Assembly (NCBI RefSeq): GCF_008107725.1
Contig: NZ_VIRN01000037.1
Location: 186,001-250,000, forward strand
Direction of reading: 5' to 3'
Length of the DNA: 64,000 nt
DNA from: Marinobacter sp. BW6
GTDB taxonomy: Bacteria > Pseudomonadota > Gammaproteobacteria > Pseudomonadales > Oleiphilaceae
Positions 12,779-22,239 of the stretch are shown here, in pieces (within the stretch, counting starts at the first letter, position 1; the number at the start of each line of letters is the position of its first letter). Made by a program: the position numbers and the translations under genes. Under the pieces are notes generated by a model. That model saw only the letters and a list, made by a program, of their open reading frames with translations, ran no database searches and was not told the origin of the DNA.

Positions 12779-13999
12779 TCAGATCTCGATGCCTTCAAGC
12801 TTGGCAACTGTGTTGATGTCCTTGTCGCCACGCCCGGAAACGTTGATAACGACGGTCTGGTCTTTATCCATGGTTGCCGCCAGTTTGATGGCATAAGCAA
12901 CTGCATGAGCGGTTTCCAGGGCGGGCATAATGCCCTCCACCCGGGTCAGCTTCCGAAATCCTTCCATGGCTTCATCGTCAGTCACGGACACGTAGTGCGC
13001 CCGGCCAATATCTTTCAACCAACTGTGCTCGGGTCCCACACCCGGATAATCCAGGCCGGCACTCACCGAATGGGTGGCCGCGATCTGGCCATTCTCGTCT
13101 TCCATCAGATAGGTGCGGTTGCCATGGAGGACCCCCGGACGTCCGGCACACAGTGGCGCCGCGTGTTTGCCGGTATCGATACCCAGACCACCCGCTTCAA
13201 CACCGTAGAGCTCTACTGACTCATCAGCCAGGAACGGATAGAACATGCCGATGGCATTGGAACCGCCACCCACACAGGCCACCAACGCATCAGGCAATTT
13301 GCCGGTTTTTTCCAGAGCCTGGCGGCGGGTTTCTCGCCCGATCACGGACTGGAAATCCCGCACCAGCAGCGGGTATGGATGCGGGCCGGCAACGGTACCA
13401 ATGATATAAAAGGTGTCGTCTACATTCGCCACCCAGTCACGCATAGCGTCGTTCATGGCATCTTTAAGGGTCTTGGTGCCCCCCTGGACCGCATGCACCG
13501 TTGCACCCAGGAGCTTCATGCGGAATACGTTCAGAGACTGGCGCTGAACATCCTCAGCACCCATAAACACATGGCACTCAAGCCCTAAACGCGCACATAC
13601 AGTGGCAGTGGCAACACCGTGCTGGCCGGCACCGGTTTCGGCAATAATCCGCTTCTTGCCGAGGAAGCTGGCAAGCAAGGCCTGACCGATCGTATTGTTC
13701 ACCTTGTGAGCGCCGGTGTGGCAGAGATCCTCACGCTTGAGCCAGATCTGTGCGCCGCCAGTTTCACGGCTCAGACGCTCGGCAAAATACAACGGCGTTG
13801 GCCGACCAACGTAATCCGCCAGTTCCTTATCAAACCGCGCCTGGAATTCCGGATCTTTCTTCAGACGGGCGTACTCTTTCTCGAGAGTCATCAGGGAATC
13901 CATCAGAGTCTCGGAAACAAACCGCCCACCAAAGGCCCCGAAGTGACCCCGCGCGTCCGGCAGTGCGCTCAGCATTTCTTCAGTCAGTTTTACAGACAC
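12779..13999 (-). CDS. trpB: tryptophan synthase beta chain
   Basis: PLP enzyme that joins indole to serine to make tryptophan. PLP lysine is K99 in [10 protein letters not shown], and the glycine-rich phosphate loop is [12 protein letters not shown]. The open frame extends to 14077, but the best start is GTG at 13999 ([10 protein letters not shown]), with AGAGGT about 6 bases upstream. It overlaps the last 20 bases of trpF, so trpF-trpB are coupled. Length from this start is 406 residues. Another possible start is the internal ATG eight codons later. Confidence 0.95.
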   Translation of the reverse strand: MSVKLTEEMLSALPDARGHFGAFGGRFVSETLMDSLMTLEKEYARLKKDPEFQARFDKELADYVGRPTPLYFAERLSRETGGAQIWLKREDLCHTGAHKVNNTIGQALLASFLGKKRIIAETGAGQHGVATATVCARLGLECHVFMGAEDVQRQSLNVFRMKLLGATVHAVQGGTKTLKDAMNDAMRDWVANVDDTFYIIGTVAGPHPYPLLVRDFQSVIGRETRRQALEKTGKLPDALVACVGGGSNAIGMFYPFLADESVELYGVEAGGLGIDTGKHAAPLCAGRPGVLHGNRTYLMEDENGQIAATHSVSAGLDYPGVGPEHSWLKDIGRAHYVSVTDDEAMEGFRKLTRVEGIMPALETAHAVAYAIKLAATMDKDQTVVINVSGRGDKDINTVAKLEGIEI

Positions 14000-14609
14000 G
14001 GTGAACCTCTTTAATGAAATGAGAAATTTTCTGGATGTCCTTAATGCCTTTGCCCTGCTCCACACCGCCACTGACATCCACAGCCCAGGGTTTCACCTGC
14101 TTCACAGCGGCAAACACGTTATCAGATGACAACCCGCCGGCCAATATAATCGGGAGCGGCCGATGGTCGGGGATAAGATCCCAGTTGAAGGACTTTCCGG
14201 TACCTCCATACCGTTCCGGATCCCAGGCATCGACCAACAGACCGGATGCATCCCGGAACTCCTCAAACGCGGCTTCAATCTGCCCTGCCTCCCGGACCCG
14301 AATGGCCTTGATCCAACGTCGCCCAAAACCGGCACAGAAATCGGCCGACTCGTCGCCGTGGAACTGCAGCAAATCCAGAGGCACCCTCTCCAGAACCGCC
14401 TGAACATCCTCGTGACTCGGGTTAACAAACAACCCGACGACCGTTACGAACGCCGGAACGCGGTTAGCCAATTCCACCGCCCGAGCAACGGACACAGATC
14501 GAGGACTGGGCTCATAGAACACAAGACCGAGGGCGTCGGCCCCGCATTGAATTGCCCCGTCGATATCCTCGGGACGGGTAAGACCGCAAATCTTAACCCT
14601 TGCGCTCAT
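13980..14609 (-). CDS. trpF: phosphoribosylanthranilate isomerase
   Basis: Amadori isomerase of the tryptophan pathway, a TIM barrel of 209 residues. [16 protein letters not shown] carries the catalytic cysteine (C8), and the distal end has [15 protein letters not shown] with the catalytic aspartate and phosphate loop. The start ATG at 14609 forms an ATGA overlap with the truA stop, which fixes the start against the longer frame to 14705. Confidence 0.96.
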   Translation of the reverse strand: MSARVKICGLTRPEDIDGAIQCGADALGLVFYEPSPRSVSVARAVELANRVPAFVTVVGLFVNPSHEDVQAVLERVPLDLLQFHGDESADFCAGFGRRWIKAIRVREAGQIEAAFEEFRDASGLLVDAWDPERYGGTGKSFNWDLIPDHRPLPIILAGGLSSDNVFAAVKQVKPWAVDVSGGVEQGKGIKDIQKISHFIKEVHRVCKTD

Positions 14610-15514
14610 TGGCTCGGAACCCGCTGTTTGACATGGATGTGTGTTGGTGTGAGCGGACTGTTTTCCGCCCGGCTGAACCACGGCCGTAGAAAGCCCGGGC
14701 CACATTCGGCTGCGGGAATCCCGAATTCGTCCGGATAGCCCACATCGACCAGATACAAGCCGTGGGGAGGCGCGGTTACACCTGCAACCGTTCGATCTCT
14801 GGCGACCAGTATCTCATGAATCCATTCCGGTCGCTGCTTTCCCGAACCGACCGCCATAAGGGCACCGGCGATATTCCGGACCATGTGATGCAAAAACGCA
14901 TTGGCCTGCACGTCTATTACGACAAAATCCCGCTTCCGGGTTACCGAAATCCGCTCGAGAAACCGAATGGGCGTTCGGGATTGGCAGCCGGCAGCCCGAA
15001 ACGAAGAAAAATCGTGCTCCCCGGCCAGCACCTGAGCCGCCTGATGCATGCGCTCTGCATCCAGAGGGCGAAACGTCCAGCTTACCTGGCCTCTTTGAAT
15101 GCCGGGGCGCACGGGGTGGTTGTAGATGATGTAACGATAACGTCGGTAGGTCGCGGAAAATCGAGCGTGAAAATCGCCAATGCCATTCCCTGCCCAATGC
15201 ACAGAAATGTCTTCGGGCAAGGCAGTGTTGATACCCATCACCCAGGAGCGAAGATTCCGGACAGACGGGGTGTCAAAATGAGCGATCTGATAACTGGCAT
15301 GAACTCCGGCATCGGTTCGCCCGGCACACACCAAGTCAACCGGATGATCCGCAACCCTTGCCACCGCACGGGTCAGTTCTGCTTCAACCGAGCGGACGCC
15401 GGATTTCTGAAGCTGCCAGCCATGGAAGCCGCGACCATCATACTCAAAGGCGAGCGCGACGCGGCCAGACCCTATGGCGTTATCCGTGGTGAGTTGCTGG
15501 GTTTCGAGAAACAA
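14606..15514 (-). CDS. truA: tRNA pseudouridine(38-40) synthase
   Basis: Modifies U38-U40 in the anticodon stem-loop of many tRNAs. The catalytic aspartate is D68 in [14 protein letters not shown]. Other family marks are [27 protein letters not shown] and [14 protein letters not shown]. No ATG or GTG exists upstream of the conserved region in this frame; the only usual start codon is TTG at 15514, with no strong Shine-Dalgarno, giving 302 residues. It follows a terminator-like hairpin and heads the truA-trpF-trpB-trpA-accD-folC run. Confidence 0.93.
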   Translation of the reverse strand: MFLETQQLTTDNAIGSGRVALAFEYDGRGFHGWQLQKSGVRSVEAELTRAVARVADHPVDLVCAGRTDAGVHASYQIAHFDTPSVRNLRSWVMGINTALPEDISVHWAGNGIGDFHARFSATYRRYRYIIYNHPVRPGIQRGQVSWTFRPLDAERMHQAAQVLAGEHDFSSFRAAGCQSRTPIRFLERISVTRKRDFVVIDVQANAFLHHMVRNIAGALMAVGSGKQRPEWIHEILVARDRTVAGVTAPPHGLYLVDVGYPDEFGIPAAECGPGFLRPWFSRAENSPLTPTHIHVKQRVPSQ

Positions 15515-15540
15515 GTGCGAATCCGGAAAGAATGGCCCTA

Positions 15541-15590
15541 TAAAAGCAAAGCGCCGGCTTGATGCCGGGATTTCACCCGGCGGCCGGCGC
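15541..15590 (-). terminator. fimV terminator or truA leader hairpin
   Basis: On the minus strand an 8-bp outer stem (15551-15558 with 15583-15590, GCGCCGGC/GCCGGCGC) encloses a 6-bp inner stem (GCCGGG/CCCGGC, 15564-15569 with 15576-15581). It is followed by TTTGCTTTTA. It lies 30 bases after the fimV stop and about 35 bases before the truA TTG start. Confidence 0.7.
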
Positions 15591-15609
15591 TCGCTACCTG
15601 TCAGACCCG

Positions 15610-15615
15610 ATTATA
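15610..15615 (-). promoter_or_regulatory. candidate -10 box for truA operon
   Basis: Minus-strand TATAAT just after the fimV stop. The best -35 match 17 bases upstream is poor (CTTAAA). If used, the hairpin at 15551-15590 would lie inside the truA leader RNA. Confidence 0.25.
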
Positions 15616-15620
15616 ACGGA

Positions 15621-18600
15621 TCAGGACAGATTTTTAAGGAGGTCCTGCGCCTCCGATTTCTGATCTTCGTTTCCTTCCAGTGCGACTTCCTCCAGGATGT
15701 CACGGGCTCCGTCGGAATCCCCCATCTCAATGTAAGCCCGAGCAAGATCAAGCTTCGTCGCGGCTTCATCGGTTCCGGCCAGGAAATCGAAGTCATCTTC
15801 ATCACCGAGTTCATTTTCATCGATATCAGCGATCTGCGACTTATCCGACTTGTCGGAGACCTCATCGGAGGCAACTGGTAAATCGAGATCGTTTTCCGAC
15901 GTTTCTGACTCTTCCAGCCCGTCGGTCACGCCCTGCTGCTCGAGCTCCTCAGCGTCTTCAACAGTTTGCTCAGGATCAGCTTCTTCCGCATCACCCTCAC
16001 CGAGCGTGTCTTCAAGACCGAGCTCTTCGTCAAGCGATGATTCTTCGGTCTCTTCAGGGTTGGCTGAATCGGCAGAGTCGGAAAACTCCTCCATCAAAGC
16101 CAGATCCTCGTCGGAGACATCGAGTTCCAGATCGTCCAGCGAGGACTCTTCAATCTCGCTACCACCCAGCTCGTCGTCTTCGCCGGCTACCTTGTCCAGT
16201 TCGGCATCGAGTTCATCCAGGAAGGACTCATCCAGGGAATCCAGGTCGGCGTCGGTTTCGGCATCCGCCCCGGACCGCTCTTCCGATGGCGATTCCTGCT
16301 CAGACGGTGCCTGCTCATCCGCAAGATCATCTTCCGCAAGATCACCCTCTTCCAGATCAAGGTTCAGATCGTCTTCGGATTCGTCGAGCCCCTTCTCATC
16401 GCTGGATGGTTTTTCAGAATCCTCCTCGAACTCCGAAGACAGGTCCCAATCACCGGACTCTTCCAGCTCCGAGACGTCTTCAGTCGCAGGTTTCTCTTCA
16501 TCGGATTCCAGCTCAAGGCCTGACAGGTCGTATTCGATCATGTCGTCCGAGCTTTCCTCTTTTCCGCCCTCTGGCTCGTCATCTACCGAAGACGTCGAAG
16601 GCTCTCGATCTTCCAATTCATCAAGCTCGAAATCGGAAAGATCCGTCTCTGACAGGTCCGAATCAAAGTCCCCAAACTCATTCTCGGCGGGCTCTTCCTG
16701 CTCGGAATCGAACTGATCGGCCAGAAGCTCTTCGGATTCCGGTTTATCCTGCTTGTCAGTTGGCTCGTCGCCGGCGTCTTCGGAATCATAAGAGGATGCA
16801 AAGGAGTCTGAACGCAACTGTGATTCGAGATCATCAATGCTGGGCATAGACTCTGCCTCTTCCAACCTTGCGCGCAGCTCGTTCGCGGTTGTCAGCGCGT
16901 CTTCATCCTCAAGAGCCTCGATTTCACCAAATTGTTTCTCAAACGAGTCGCGATCCTGATTATCCGCGTAAACACCGAGCAATTTCAGTCGCAGATCGCT
17001 GCGGCTTGGCTCCCGAGAGATTGCGGTTTCCAGAGTTTGCGCGGCCTGATCGTGACGACCGTAGGCGATGTAGGTGTCGGCCTCTTCCAGAGCATCGCCC
17101 GCAGCCGATTCCTGATCTTCCTCGTCCAGGCTCAGATCAAACGAGTCTGTTCCTTCATCGGTCTCACTGTTGAGCTGCTCATAGAACGCCTTTTCCCGAT
17201 TTGCATTGCGGCGGGCAAGCAAGAGAAGCAACAACAGAAGGACAACCAAACCACCACCGAGGGCAATCTGATACATAGGGTTACCGGTGATGGCGTCGAT
17301 GACGTTACCCGGGAAACCCTTATCGGCTGCAGGTGCCGGCTTGGGAGCCGATTCCTCAGCCTGGCTTGGCTCCGATGCCGCTGGCGCTGGGGCTGCCGCC
17401 TTCTCACCAGCCTCGGCAGCGTCCGAACCGGCCGGTTCCTCCGCTGTTGGCACGCCGGATTCCTCAGGTGCTCCACCGGCATCGGTGGAAGCCTGCTCAT
17501 CAGCCGCCTGACCAGAATCGGCCATTTCGTCAGTCTCATCGACCATGGTCTCAGACTCGGCCATGTCGGTGGATTCGGCTGAAGCTTCAGGATCCTCTGC
17601 GCCCGCCTCCACCATGTCACCATCGACGGCTACGACAGCTTCACCTTCAGCTGCTTCACCTTCAGCAGCTTCGTCTGCGGTCGCAGTTTCTTCCGATGCC
17701 ATATTGGCAACTTCGCCATCCACAGGCGCAGCCTGCTCTGCCGATTCGTCACCTGTTGCCTGCTGCATTTCGGCAAGCTGTGTGTTCTTCAGCTCAAGCA
17801 ATCGCTGCAGGGTCTGCACCTGATCCTGCAAATCTTCTACGCGACTGTTCAGCTCATCATTTTCGCGACGCGAGCTTTCAAGCTCTTCCATGGCGACCGC
17901 TGTGCCGGCATCAACACCGCCCGGCAGTTCACTATCACCACCCGCAGAGCCAGTTTCGCTGGACTCACTGCCGGTCTCGTCAGATACCACCAGCTTCAGC
18001 TCATCACCGCCAGTAGCCGCAGATTCCTGGGTCGCCGGCTCAGGCTCCCTGGCAGCTGTCGCGTCGACAGTACGCTGAGGAGACTGGAATTCCTGATTCT
18101 GCTGGGCAACCAAACGGGTAGCCTCTGCACGAGTGCGGCTCTGGATCTGATCGAGAGACGGGACCCGCAGAACTTCACCACGCTTCAGGCGGTTGATGTT
18201 GTTACCAATAAACGCGTTCGGATTCAGGTCCTGGATTGCCAGCATGACCTGTTGCATCGAGACACTGCTGTCGGGACGTACCCGTGACGCAATGGTCCAC
18301 AAAGTATCTGAAGCCCCGGTGGGACCGAAGGTTTCAGCCTGATATCCGGTATTGAGGGACCGCTCAGCCTGGGCCTGCCGACGCGAAGACTCTGCACTGC
18401 GGGAAGTTGGAGGCTGACTGGTTGATTGGGTGGTGGAAACCGTCGGAGCACTGACCTGTTCCTGAACACCAGACTCTTCCGCGTAAACGGGCGGATCAAC
18501 AAGCACGGCGTATTCCCGCATCAACCGGCCACTTGGCCAGGTCAACTCGAGCAGGAAGTTGAGGTACGGCTCCCTGAGTGGTTCACGCGAGGAAACATTG

Positions 18601-18881
18601 ACAATGAGACGGCCGTCATTGCCGGTAACCACCTGGAACCTGAGCTTGCTGAGAAACTGGTTACGATCCAGCCCCACCCGCTCATATGACTGTTCCGAGG
18701 CAATGTTGACGAACACGTCCGCTGGATTGACGCCACGGCTTTGGGGCAGAACAATCTCTGCGTCCAGTGGCTCATTCAGATAGGACTGAAGTTCAATTTC
18801 ACCCAGCCCCAGGGCCTGTGCGACGCCGGATCCGAGCCCTCCCGCCAGAGCCAGGGCAACCGCAAGCTTGCGTACCTTCAT
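15621..18881 (-). CDS. fimV: FimV/HubP family polar landmark protein
   Basis: Large inner-membrane hub that binds peptidoglycan and organises the cell pole and type IV pilus and type II secretion assembly. It has a signal sequence (MKVRKLAVALALAGGLGSG), the FimV N-terminal domain (LGEIELQSYLNEPLDAEI), a LysM domain near 195-240 (DTLWTIASRVRP to RLKRGEVLRVPS), a coiled coil near 330-370, a low-complexity acidic-alanine stretch, and one membrane helix near 535-555. The cytoplasmic part of about 520 residues is very acidic, with a TPR-like segment near 610-670. It ends with the conserved FimV C-terminal repeat (DLARAYIEMGDSDGAR). Length 1086 residues. GGAAAGGAAA precedes the ATG. Confidence 0.94.
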   Translation of the reverse strand: MKVRKLAVALALAGGLGSGVAQALGLGEIELQSYLNEPLDAEIVLPQSRGVNPADVFVNIASEQSYERVGLDRNQFLSKLRFQVVTGNDGRLIVNVSSREPLREPYLNFLLELTWPSGRLMREYAVLVDPPVYAEESGVQEQVSAPTVSTTQSTSQPPTSRSAESSRRQAQAERSLNTGYQAETFGPTGASDTLWTIASRVRPDSSVSMQQVMLAIQDLNPNAFIGNNINRLKRGEVLRVPSLDQIQSRTRAEATRLVAQQNQEFQSPQRTVDATAAREPEPATQESAATGGDELKLVVSDETGSESSETGSAGGDSELPGGVDAGTAVAMEELESSRRENDELNSRVEDLQDQVQTLQRLLELKNTQLAEMQQATGDESAEQAAPVDGEVANMASEETATADEAAEGEAAEGEAVVAVDGDMVEAGAEDPEASAESTDMAESETMVDETDEMADSGQAADEQASTDAGGAPEESGVPTAEEPAGSDAAEAGEKAAAPAPAASEPSQAEESAPKPAPAADKGFPGNVIDAITGNPMYQIALGGGLVVLLLLLLLLARRNANREKAFYEQLNSETDEGTDSFDLSLDEEDQESAAGDALEEADTYIAYGRHDQAAQTLETAISREPSRSDLRLKLLGVYADNQDRDSFEKQFGEIEALEDEDALTTANELRARLEEAESMPSIDDLESQLRSDSFASSYDSEDAGDEPTDKQDKPESEELLADQFDSEQEEPAENEFGDFDSDLSETDLSDFELDELEDREPSTSSVDDEPEGGKEESSDDMIEYDLSGLELESDEEKPATEDVSELEESGDWDLSSEFEEDSEKPSSDEKGLDESEDDLNLDLEEGDLAEDDLADEQAPSEQESPSEERSGADAETDADLDSLDESFLDELDAELDKVAGEDDELGGSEIEESSLDDLELDVSDEDLALMEEFSDSADSANPEETEESSLDEELGLEDTLGEGDAEEADPEQTVEDAEELEQQGVTDGLEESETSENDLDLPVASDEVSDKSDKSQIADIDENELGDEDDFDFLAGTDEAATKLDLARAYIEMGDSDGARDILEEVALEGNEDQKSEAQDLLKNLS

Positions 18882-19013
18882 GCTTTTTCCTTTCCAGTCT
18901 CCGTTATTCGTTACTGCTCTCTTTCAAACAGAATCGGACGAGGTTGGATGACTTCCGTCTGGATAATTCTAGTTATTATGTGTTCTTTTTAATTTTCAGT
19001 CCGGCAAGTATTG

Positions 19014-19035
19014 TTGATAAAACCTCTTTTATCAA
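19014..19035. repeat. perfect 9-bp inverted repeat upstream of fimV
   Basis: TTGATAAAA and TTTTATCAA flank a 4-base centre (CCTC). It lies about 133-154 bases before the fimV start, in AT-rich DNA. It could be an operator or a promoter-region dyad. No T-run follows directly, so terminator function is less likely. Confidence 0.6.
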
Positions 19036-19096
19036 TCAATCAGCCGCAATCCTTGGACCATTTTTTTATCTATCGCGCGGAACTGCCTAGCGCTCT

Positions 19097-19137
19097 TGAA
19101 AATAACAGGGGCGGAGACTGAAATCAGCCTCCGCCCC
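19097..19137 (-). terminator. terminator of the leuCDB-asd unit
   Basis: Minus-strand hairpin with stem GGGGCGGAG/CTCCGCCCC (19108-19116 with 19129-19137), extended by an inner CTGA/TCAG pair. The T-rich tail TGTTATTTTC follows. It lies about 60 bases after the asd stop. Confidence 0.8.
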
Positions 19138-19195
19138 CTTACCGGTTTACCGAAACCGGACACAGTTGGCATTTATTGCCTCTGTGTAACAATTT

Positions 19196-20311
19196 TTAAC
19201 GCTCCTGAAGGATCCGGAGCATACGGCGCAGTGGCTCGGCGGCACCCCACAGCAGCTGATCGCCCACAGTAAACGCGGAAATATATTCCGGCCCCATGGT
19301 CAGCTTCCGGATACGGCCAATCGGCACGCTCAATGTGCCAGTCACCTTCGCAGGGGTCAGTTCCTCAATGCTTGCATCGCGGTCATTGGGGATTACCTTC
19401 ACCCAGTCATTGGCCTTGGCCAGGATCGCCTCGATTTCCGATACCGGCAGATCCTTCTTGAGCTTGATGGTGAGAGCCTGACTGTGTGAGCGCATGGCGC
19501 CGATCCGCACACAGATACCGTCGATCGGAATCGGGTTATCGGAGCGACCAAGAATCTTGTTGGTCTCAACACCCGCCTTCCACTCTTCCTTGCTCATGCC
19601 GTTATCGAGCTGCTTGTCGATGAACGGGATAAGACTGCCGGCCAGGGGCACCTGGAAGTGCTCGGTCGGGAAACCATCCGAACGCATGGTTTCGGTTACC
19701 TTTCGATCGATTTCCAGAATCGCGGAGGAGGGATCGTCCAGCTCGGTCTTGACGCTCTTGTTCAGATCGCCCATCTGGTTCAACAGCTCGCGCATGTTCT
19801 GAGCCCCAGAACCGGAAGCCGCCTGATAGGTCATGGGTGACACCCACTCGATCAGATCCTGTTCCAGCAGACCACCAAGCGCAAGCATCATCAGGCTCAC
19901 GGTGCAGTTGCCACCGATGTAATCCTTGACGCCTTTCTCAAGCGCAGCATCAATCACGTTGCGGTTGACCGGATCCAGAACAATCACGGAGTGGTCTACC
20001 ATCCGCAGCGTGGACGCTGCATCGATCCAGTAGCCTTCCCAGCCCGCGTCCCGGAGCTTCTGATAAACCGCACCTGTGTAATCGCCACCCTGACAGGTCA
20101 CGATTACATCCATGGTTTTCAGAATCTCGACGTCAAACGCGTCCTGCAGAGGCGGAACGTCGTCTTTTCCCACGTCCGGCGCAGGCTTGCCAGCCTGGGA
20201 TGTGGTGAAAAACACAGGTTCGATATCGGCGAAATCGTTTTCTTCACGCATGCGCTGCATGAGGACCGAGCCCACCATGCCACGCCAACCTACAAGTCCA
20301 ACTCGCTTCAT
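19196..20311 (-). CDS. asd: aspartate-semialdehyde dehydrogenase
   Basis: NADPH enzyme that reduces aspartyl phosphate to aspartate semialdehyde, the branch point to lysine/diaminopimelate, threonine and methionine. It starts [20 protein letters not shown] (nucleotide-binding fold). The catalytic cysteine is C136 in GGNCTVSLM. Length 371 residues is that of the E. coli/Vibrio-type enzyme. It follows leuB in the leu unit. The asd paralogue usg, which sits next to fimV in Pseudomonas, is absent here. Confidence 0.97.
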   Translation of the reverse strand: MKRVGLVGWRGMVGSVLMQRMREENDFADIEPVFFTTSQAGKPAPDVGKDDVPPLQDAFDVEILKTMDVIVTCQGGDYTGAVYQKLRDAGWEGYWIDAASTLRMVDHSVIVLDPVNRNVIDAALEKGVKDYIGGNCTVSLMMLALGGLLEQDLIEWVSPMTYQAASGSGAQNMRELLNQMGDLNKSVKTELDDPSSAILEIDRKVTETMRSDGFPTEHFQVPLAGSLIPFIDKQLDNGMSKEEWKAGVETNKILGRSDNPIPIDGICVRIGAMRSHSQALTIKLKKDLPVSEIEAILAKANDWVKVIPNDRDASIEELTPAKVTGTLSVPIGRIRKLTMGPEYISAFTVGDQLLWGAAEPLRRMLRILQER

Positions 20312-20384
20312 GTGCGATCTTTAGACCTCGTTTTATGCCCGCCCTCTACCTTTATCGCTGGCAGGGACAGGATGGATGATCCCG

Positions 20385-20406
20385 CGGCAACTGCGTCGCG
20401 TTGCCG
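20385..20406. other. small hairpin in the leuB-asd gap
   Basis: CGGCAAC and GTTGCCG (7 bp) flank an 8-base loop in the 129-base gap between leuB and asd. There is no T-run on either strand, so it may be an RNA-stability or attenuating hairpin. Confidence 0.4.
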
Positions 20407-20440
20407 TCGGGTCTCAAATTCGCTGGTCAGGGCCTGACGA

Positions 20441-21514
20441 TTAAAGCGCAGCCAGAACCGCCTCACCCATTTCCCGGGTGGAAACTTTCTTTGCGCCCTC
20501 AGACATGATATCTGCTGTTCGCAGCCCCTGATCCAGGACCTTGCTGACCGCCGCTTCAATGGCTTCGGCGGCTTTTTCCTCATTCAGACTGTACCGCAGC
20601 ATCATGGCGGCACTGAGAATGGTGGCCAGCGGATTGGCAATGCCCTGCCCGGCAATATCCGGCGCAGACCCGTGGCAGGGCTCATACATGCCCCGCTTTT
20701 CCGAGTTCAGCGAAGCCGATGGCAACATGCCAATGGAGCCGGTGAGCATAGCCGCTTCGTCCGAAAGAATATCACCAAACATGTTGCCAGTCACAATCAC
20801 GTCAAACTGCTTGGGTGCACGGACCAGCTGCATGGCGGCATTGTCCACGTACATATGGGACAACTCCACATCGGGATATTCCCGGCGCAGATCGTTCATA
20901 ATTTCCCGCCACAGAACAGTCACTTCCAGCACATTGGCCTTGTCCACTGAGCACAACTTCTTGCCCCGCTGCTGGGCGGCCTCAAAAGCGACCCGACCAA
21001 TTCGACGAATTTCCGATTCGGTATAAGCGTAGGTGTTGTAACCCTGTCGCTCCCCGCTCTCCAGTTCTCGCACACCGCGCGGCTGACCAAAATAGATGCC
21101 GCCAGTCAGTTCACGGACAATCATGATATCCAGCCCGGAAACAACTTCCGGCTTCAGGGAAGAGGCGGAGGCCAGTTGCGGGTACAGAATTGCCGGGCGC
21201 AGGTTGGCGAACAATTCAAGGTTGGAGCGCAGCCCAAGCAACCCTTTCTCCGGGCGCTTTGCCATGGGCAGGCTGTCCCACTGAGGACCGCCAACGGCCC
21301 CCAGCAGAATTGCATCGGCCTTGGTCGCCTTCTCAAGAGTTTCATCCGGGAGCGGCGTGTCAGCTTCATCAATCGCCGCGCCGCCCACGAGGCCGGACTC
21401 GAAACTCAGGTCGAGATTGAACTTATCGTTGATCTTGCGAAGCACTTTTTCCGCTTCAGCGACGATTTCCGGGCCGATACCGTCGCCGGGAAGCATCAGG
21501 ATTGTTCTGGACAT
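20441..21514 (-). CDS. leuB: 3-isopropylmalate dehydrogenase
   Basis: NAD enzyme for the third step of leucine synthesis: oxidative decarboxylation of 3-isopropylmalate. It starts [18 protein letters not shown], shows [14 protein letters not shown], the catalytic SVDKANVLE and [13 protein letters not shown], and ends with the NAD-binding [15 protein letters not shown]. Length 357 residues. TTAAGGAA precedes the ATG. It belongs to the leuC-leuD-leuB-asd unit. Confidence 0.97.
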   Translation of the reverse strand: MSRTILMLPGDGIGPEIVAEAEKVLRKINDKFNLDLSFESGLVGGAAIDEADTPLPDETLEKATKADAILLGAVGGPQWDSLPMAKRPEKGLLGLRSNLELFANLRPAILYPQLASASSLKPEVVSGLDIMIVRELTGGIYFGQPRGVRELESGERQGYNTYAYTESEIRRIGRVAFEAAQQRGKKLCSVDKANVLEVTVLWREIMNDLRREYPDVELSHMYVDNAAMQLVRAPKQFDVIVTGNMFGDILSDEAAMLTGSIGMLPSASLNSEKRGMYEPCHGSAPDIAGQGIANPLATILSAAMMLRYSLNEEKAAEAIEAAVSKVLDQGLRTADIMSEGAKKVSTREMGEAVLAAL

Positions 21515-21541
21515 GTTGTTTCCTTAATTCCATTCCTTTGC

Positions 21542-21568
21542 GTCGGATTAGCGCCAGCGTAATCCGAC
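21542..21568. repeat. GTCGGATTA hairpin repeat, copy 1
   Basis: A perfect 9-bp inverted repeat (GTCGGATTA/TAATCCGAC) around a 9-base centre in the leuD-leuB gap. A second copy with the same arms is at 26168-26195. It is a short REP-like palindrome. Confidence 0.8.
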
Positions 21569-21575
21569 ACCAAAA

Positions 21576-22223
21576 TCAGCTACCAGCGCCAAACAACCAG
21601 GGTGCGGTCTTTCGGCGGCTTTCTTCGTAGGCGGTGATCAACTCCGCGTCTTCCAGAGTGACCCCGATATCGTCCAGGCCGTTCAGCAAACAATGACGAC
21701 GGAAATCGTCCACCTCGAAGGTGAAAGTGTCACCAGACGGTGTGGTCACGGTTTTGGCTTCCAGATCCACTGCTAACTGATAGCCTTCCGCCTGGTCCAC
21801 TTCCTGGAACAATCGGTCGACAATATCCTCTGGAAGAACAATGGGTAACAAGCCATTCTTAAAGCAGTTGTTATAGAAAATATCGGCGAAACTCGGGGCG
21901 ATAATCACCCGGAACCCGAAATCCTCCAGCGCCCAGGGCGCGTGCTCCCGGCTTGACCCGCAGCCAAAATTACGACGCGCCAAGAGTACACTGGCGTTCT
22001 TGTACCGATCCTGATTCAGGACAAAATCCGGATTTATCGGCCGACTGGAGCAATCCTGATCGGGTTTGCCTTCGTCCGTATAACGCAGTTCATCAAACAG
22101 GTTTGGTCCAAAGCCGGTCCGTTTGATGGACTTCAGAAACTGTTTGGGAATAATCATGTCCGTATCCACGTTGGAACGGTCCATGGGGGCGACAACGCCC
22201 TGGTGTTGCGTAAATGCGCGCAT
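21576..22223 (-). CDS. leuD: 3-isopropylmalate dehydratase small subunit
   Basis: Small subunit of the isomerase that converts 2- to 3-isopropylmalate, partner of LeuC. It has the swivel-domain marks [33 protein letters not shown] and [13 protein letters not shown]. Length 215 residues. A strong AGGAGAG precedes the ATG, and it starts 16 bases after leuC. Confidence 0.97.
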   Translation of the reverse strand: MRAFTQHQGVVAPMDRSNVDTDMIIPKQFLKSIKRTGFGPNLFDELRYTDEGKPDQDCSSRPINPDFVLNQDRYKNASVLLARRNFGCGSSREHAPWALEDFGFRVIIAPSFADIFYNNCFKNGLLPIVLPEDIVDRLFQEVDQAEGYQLAVDLEAKTVTTPSGDTFTFEVDDFRRHCLLNGLDDIGVTLEDAELITAYEESRRKTAPWLFGAGS

Positions 22224-22239
22224 GGTTCTCTCCTGTGGA

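Larger units (their letters stand above)
18882..19195. other. fimV upstream region, no gene seen
   Basis: This 314-base gap between asd and fimV has no convincing coding frame. It holds the asd terminator at its asd end and an AT-rich zone (about 18960-19075) that must carry the fimV promoter and a perfect palindrome (19014-19035). Confidence 0.7.

Noticed and set aside
15850-16716. A 288-residue plus-strand frame made mostly of serine
   Set aside because: It is the complement of the acidic Glu/Asp/Ser repeats of fimV. No ribosome site or known family; fimV is a full-length recognised gene.
15680-16849. A 389-residue Arg/Pro-rich plus-strand frame
   Set aside because: Also antisense to the fimV acidic region; composition is an artefact of GC-rich codons read backwards.
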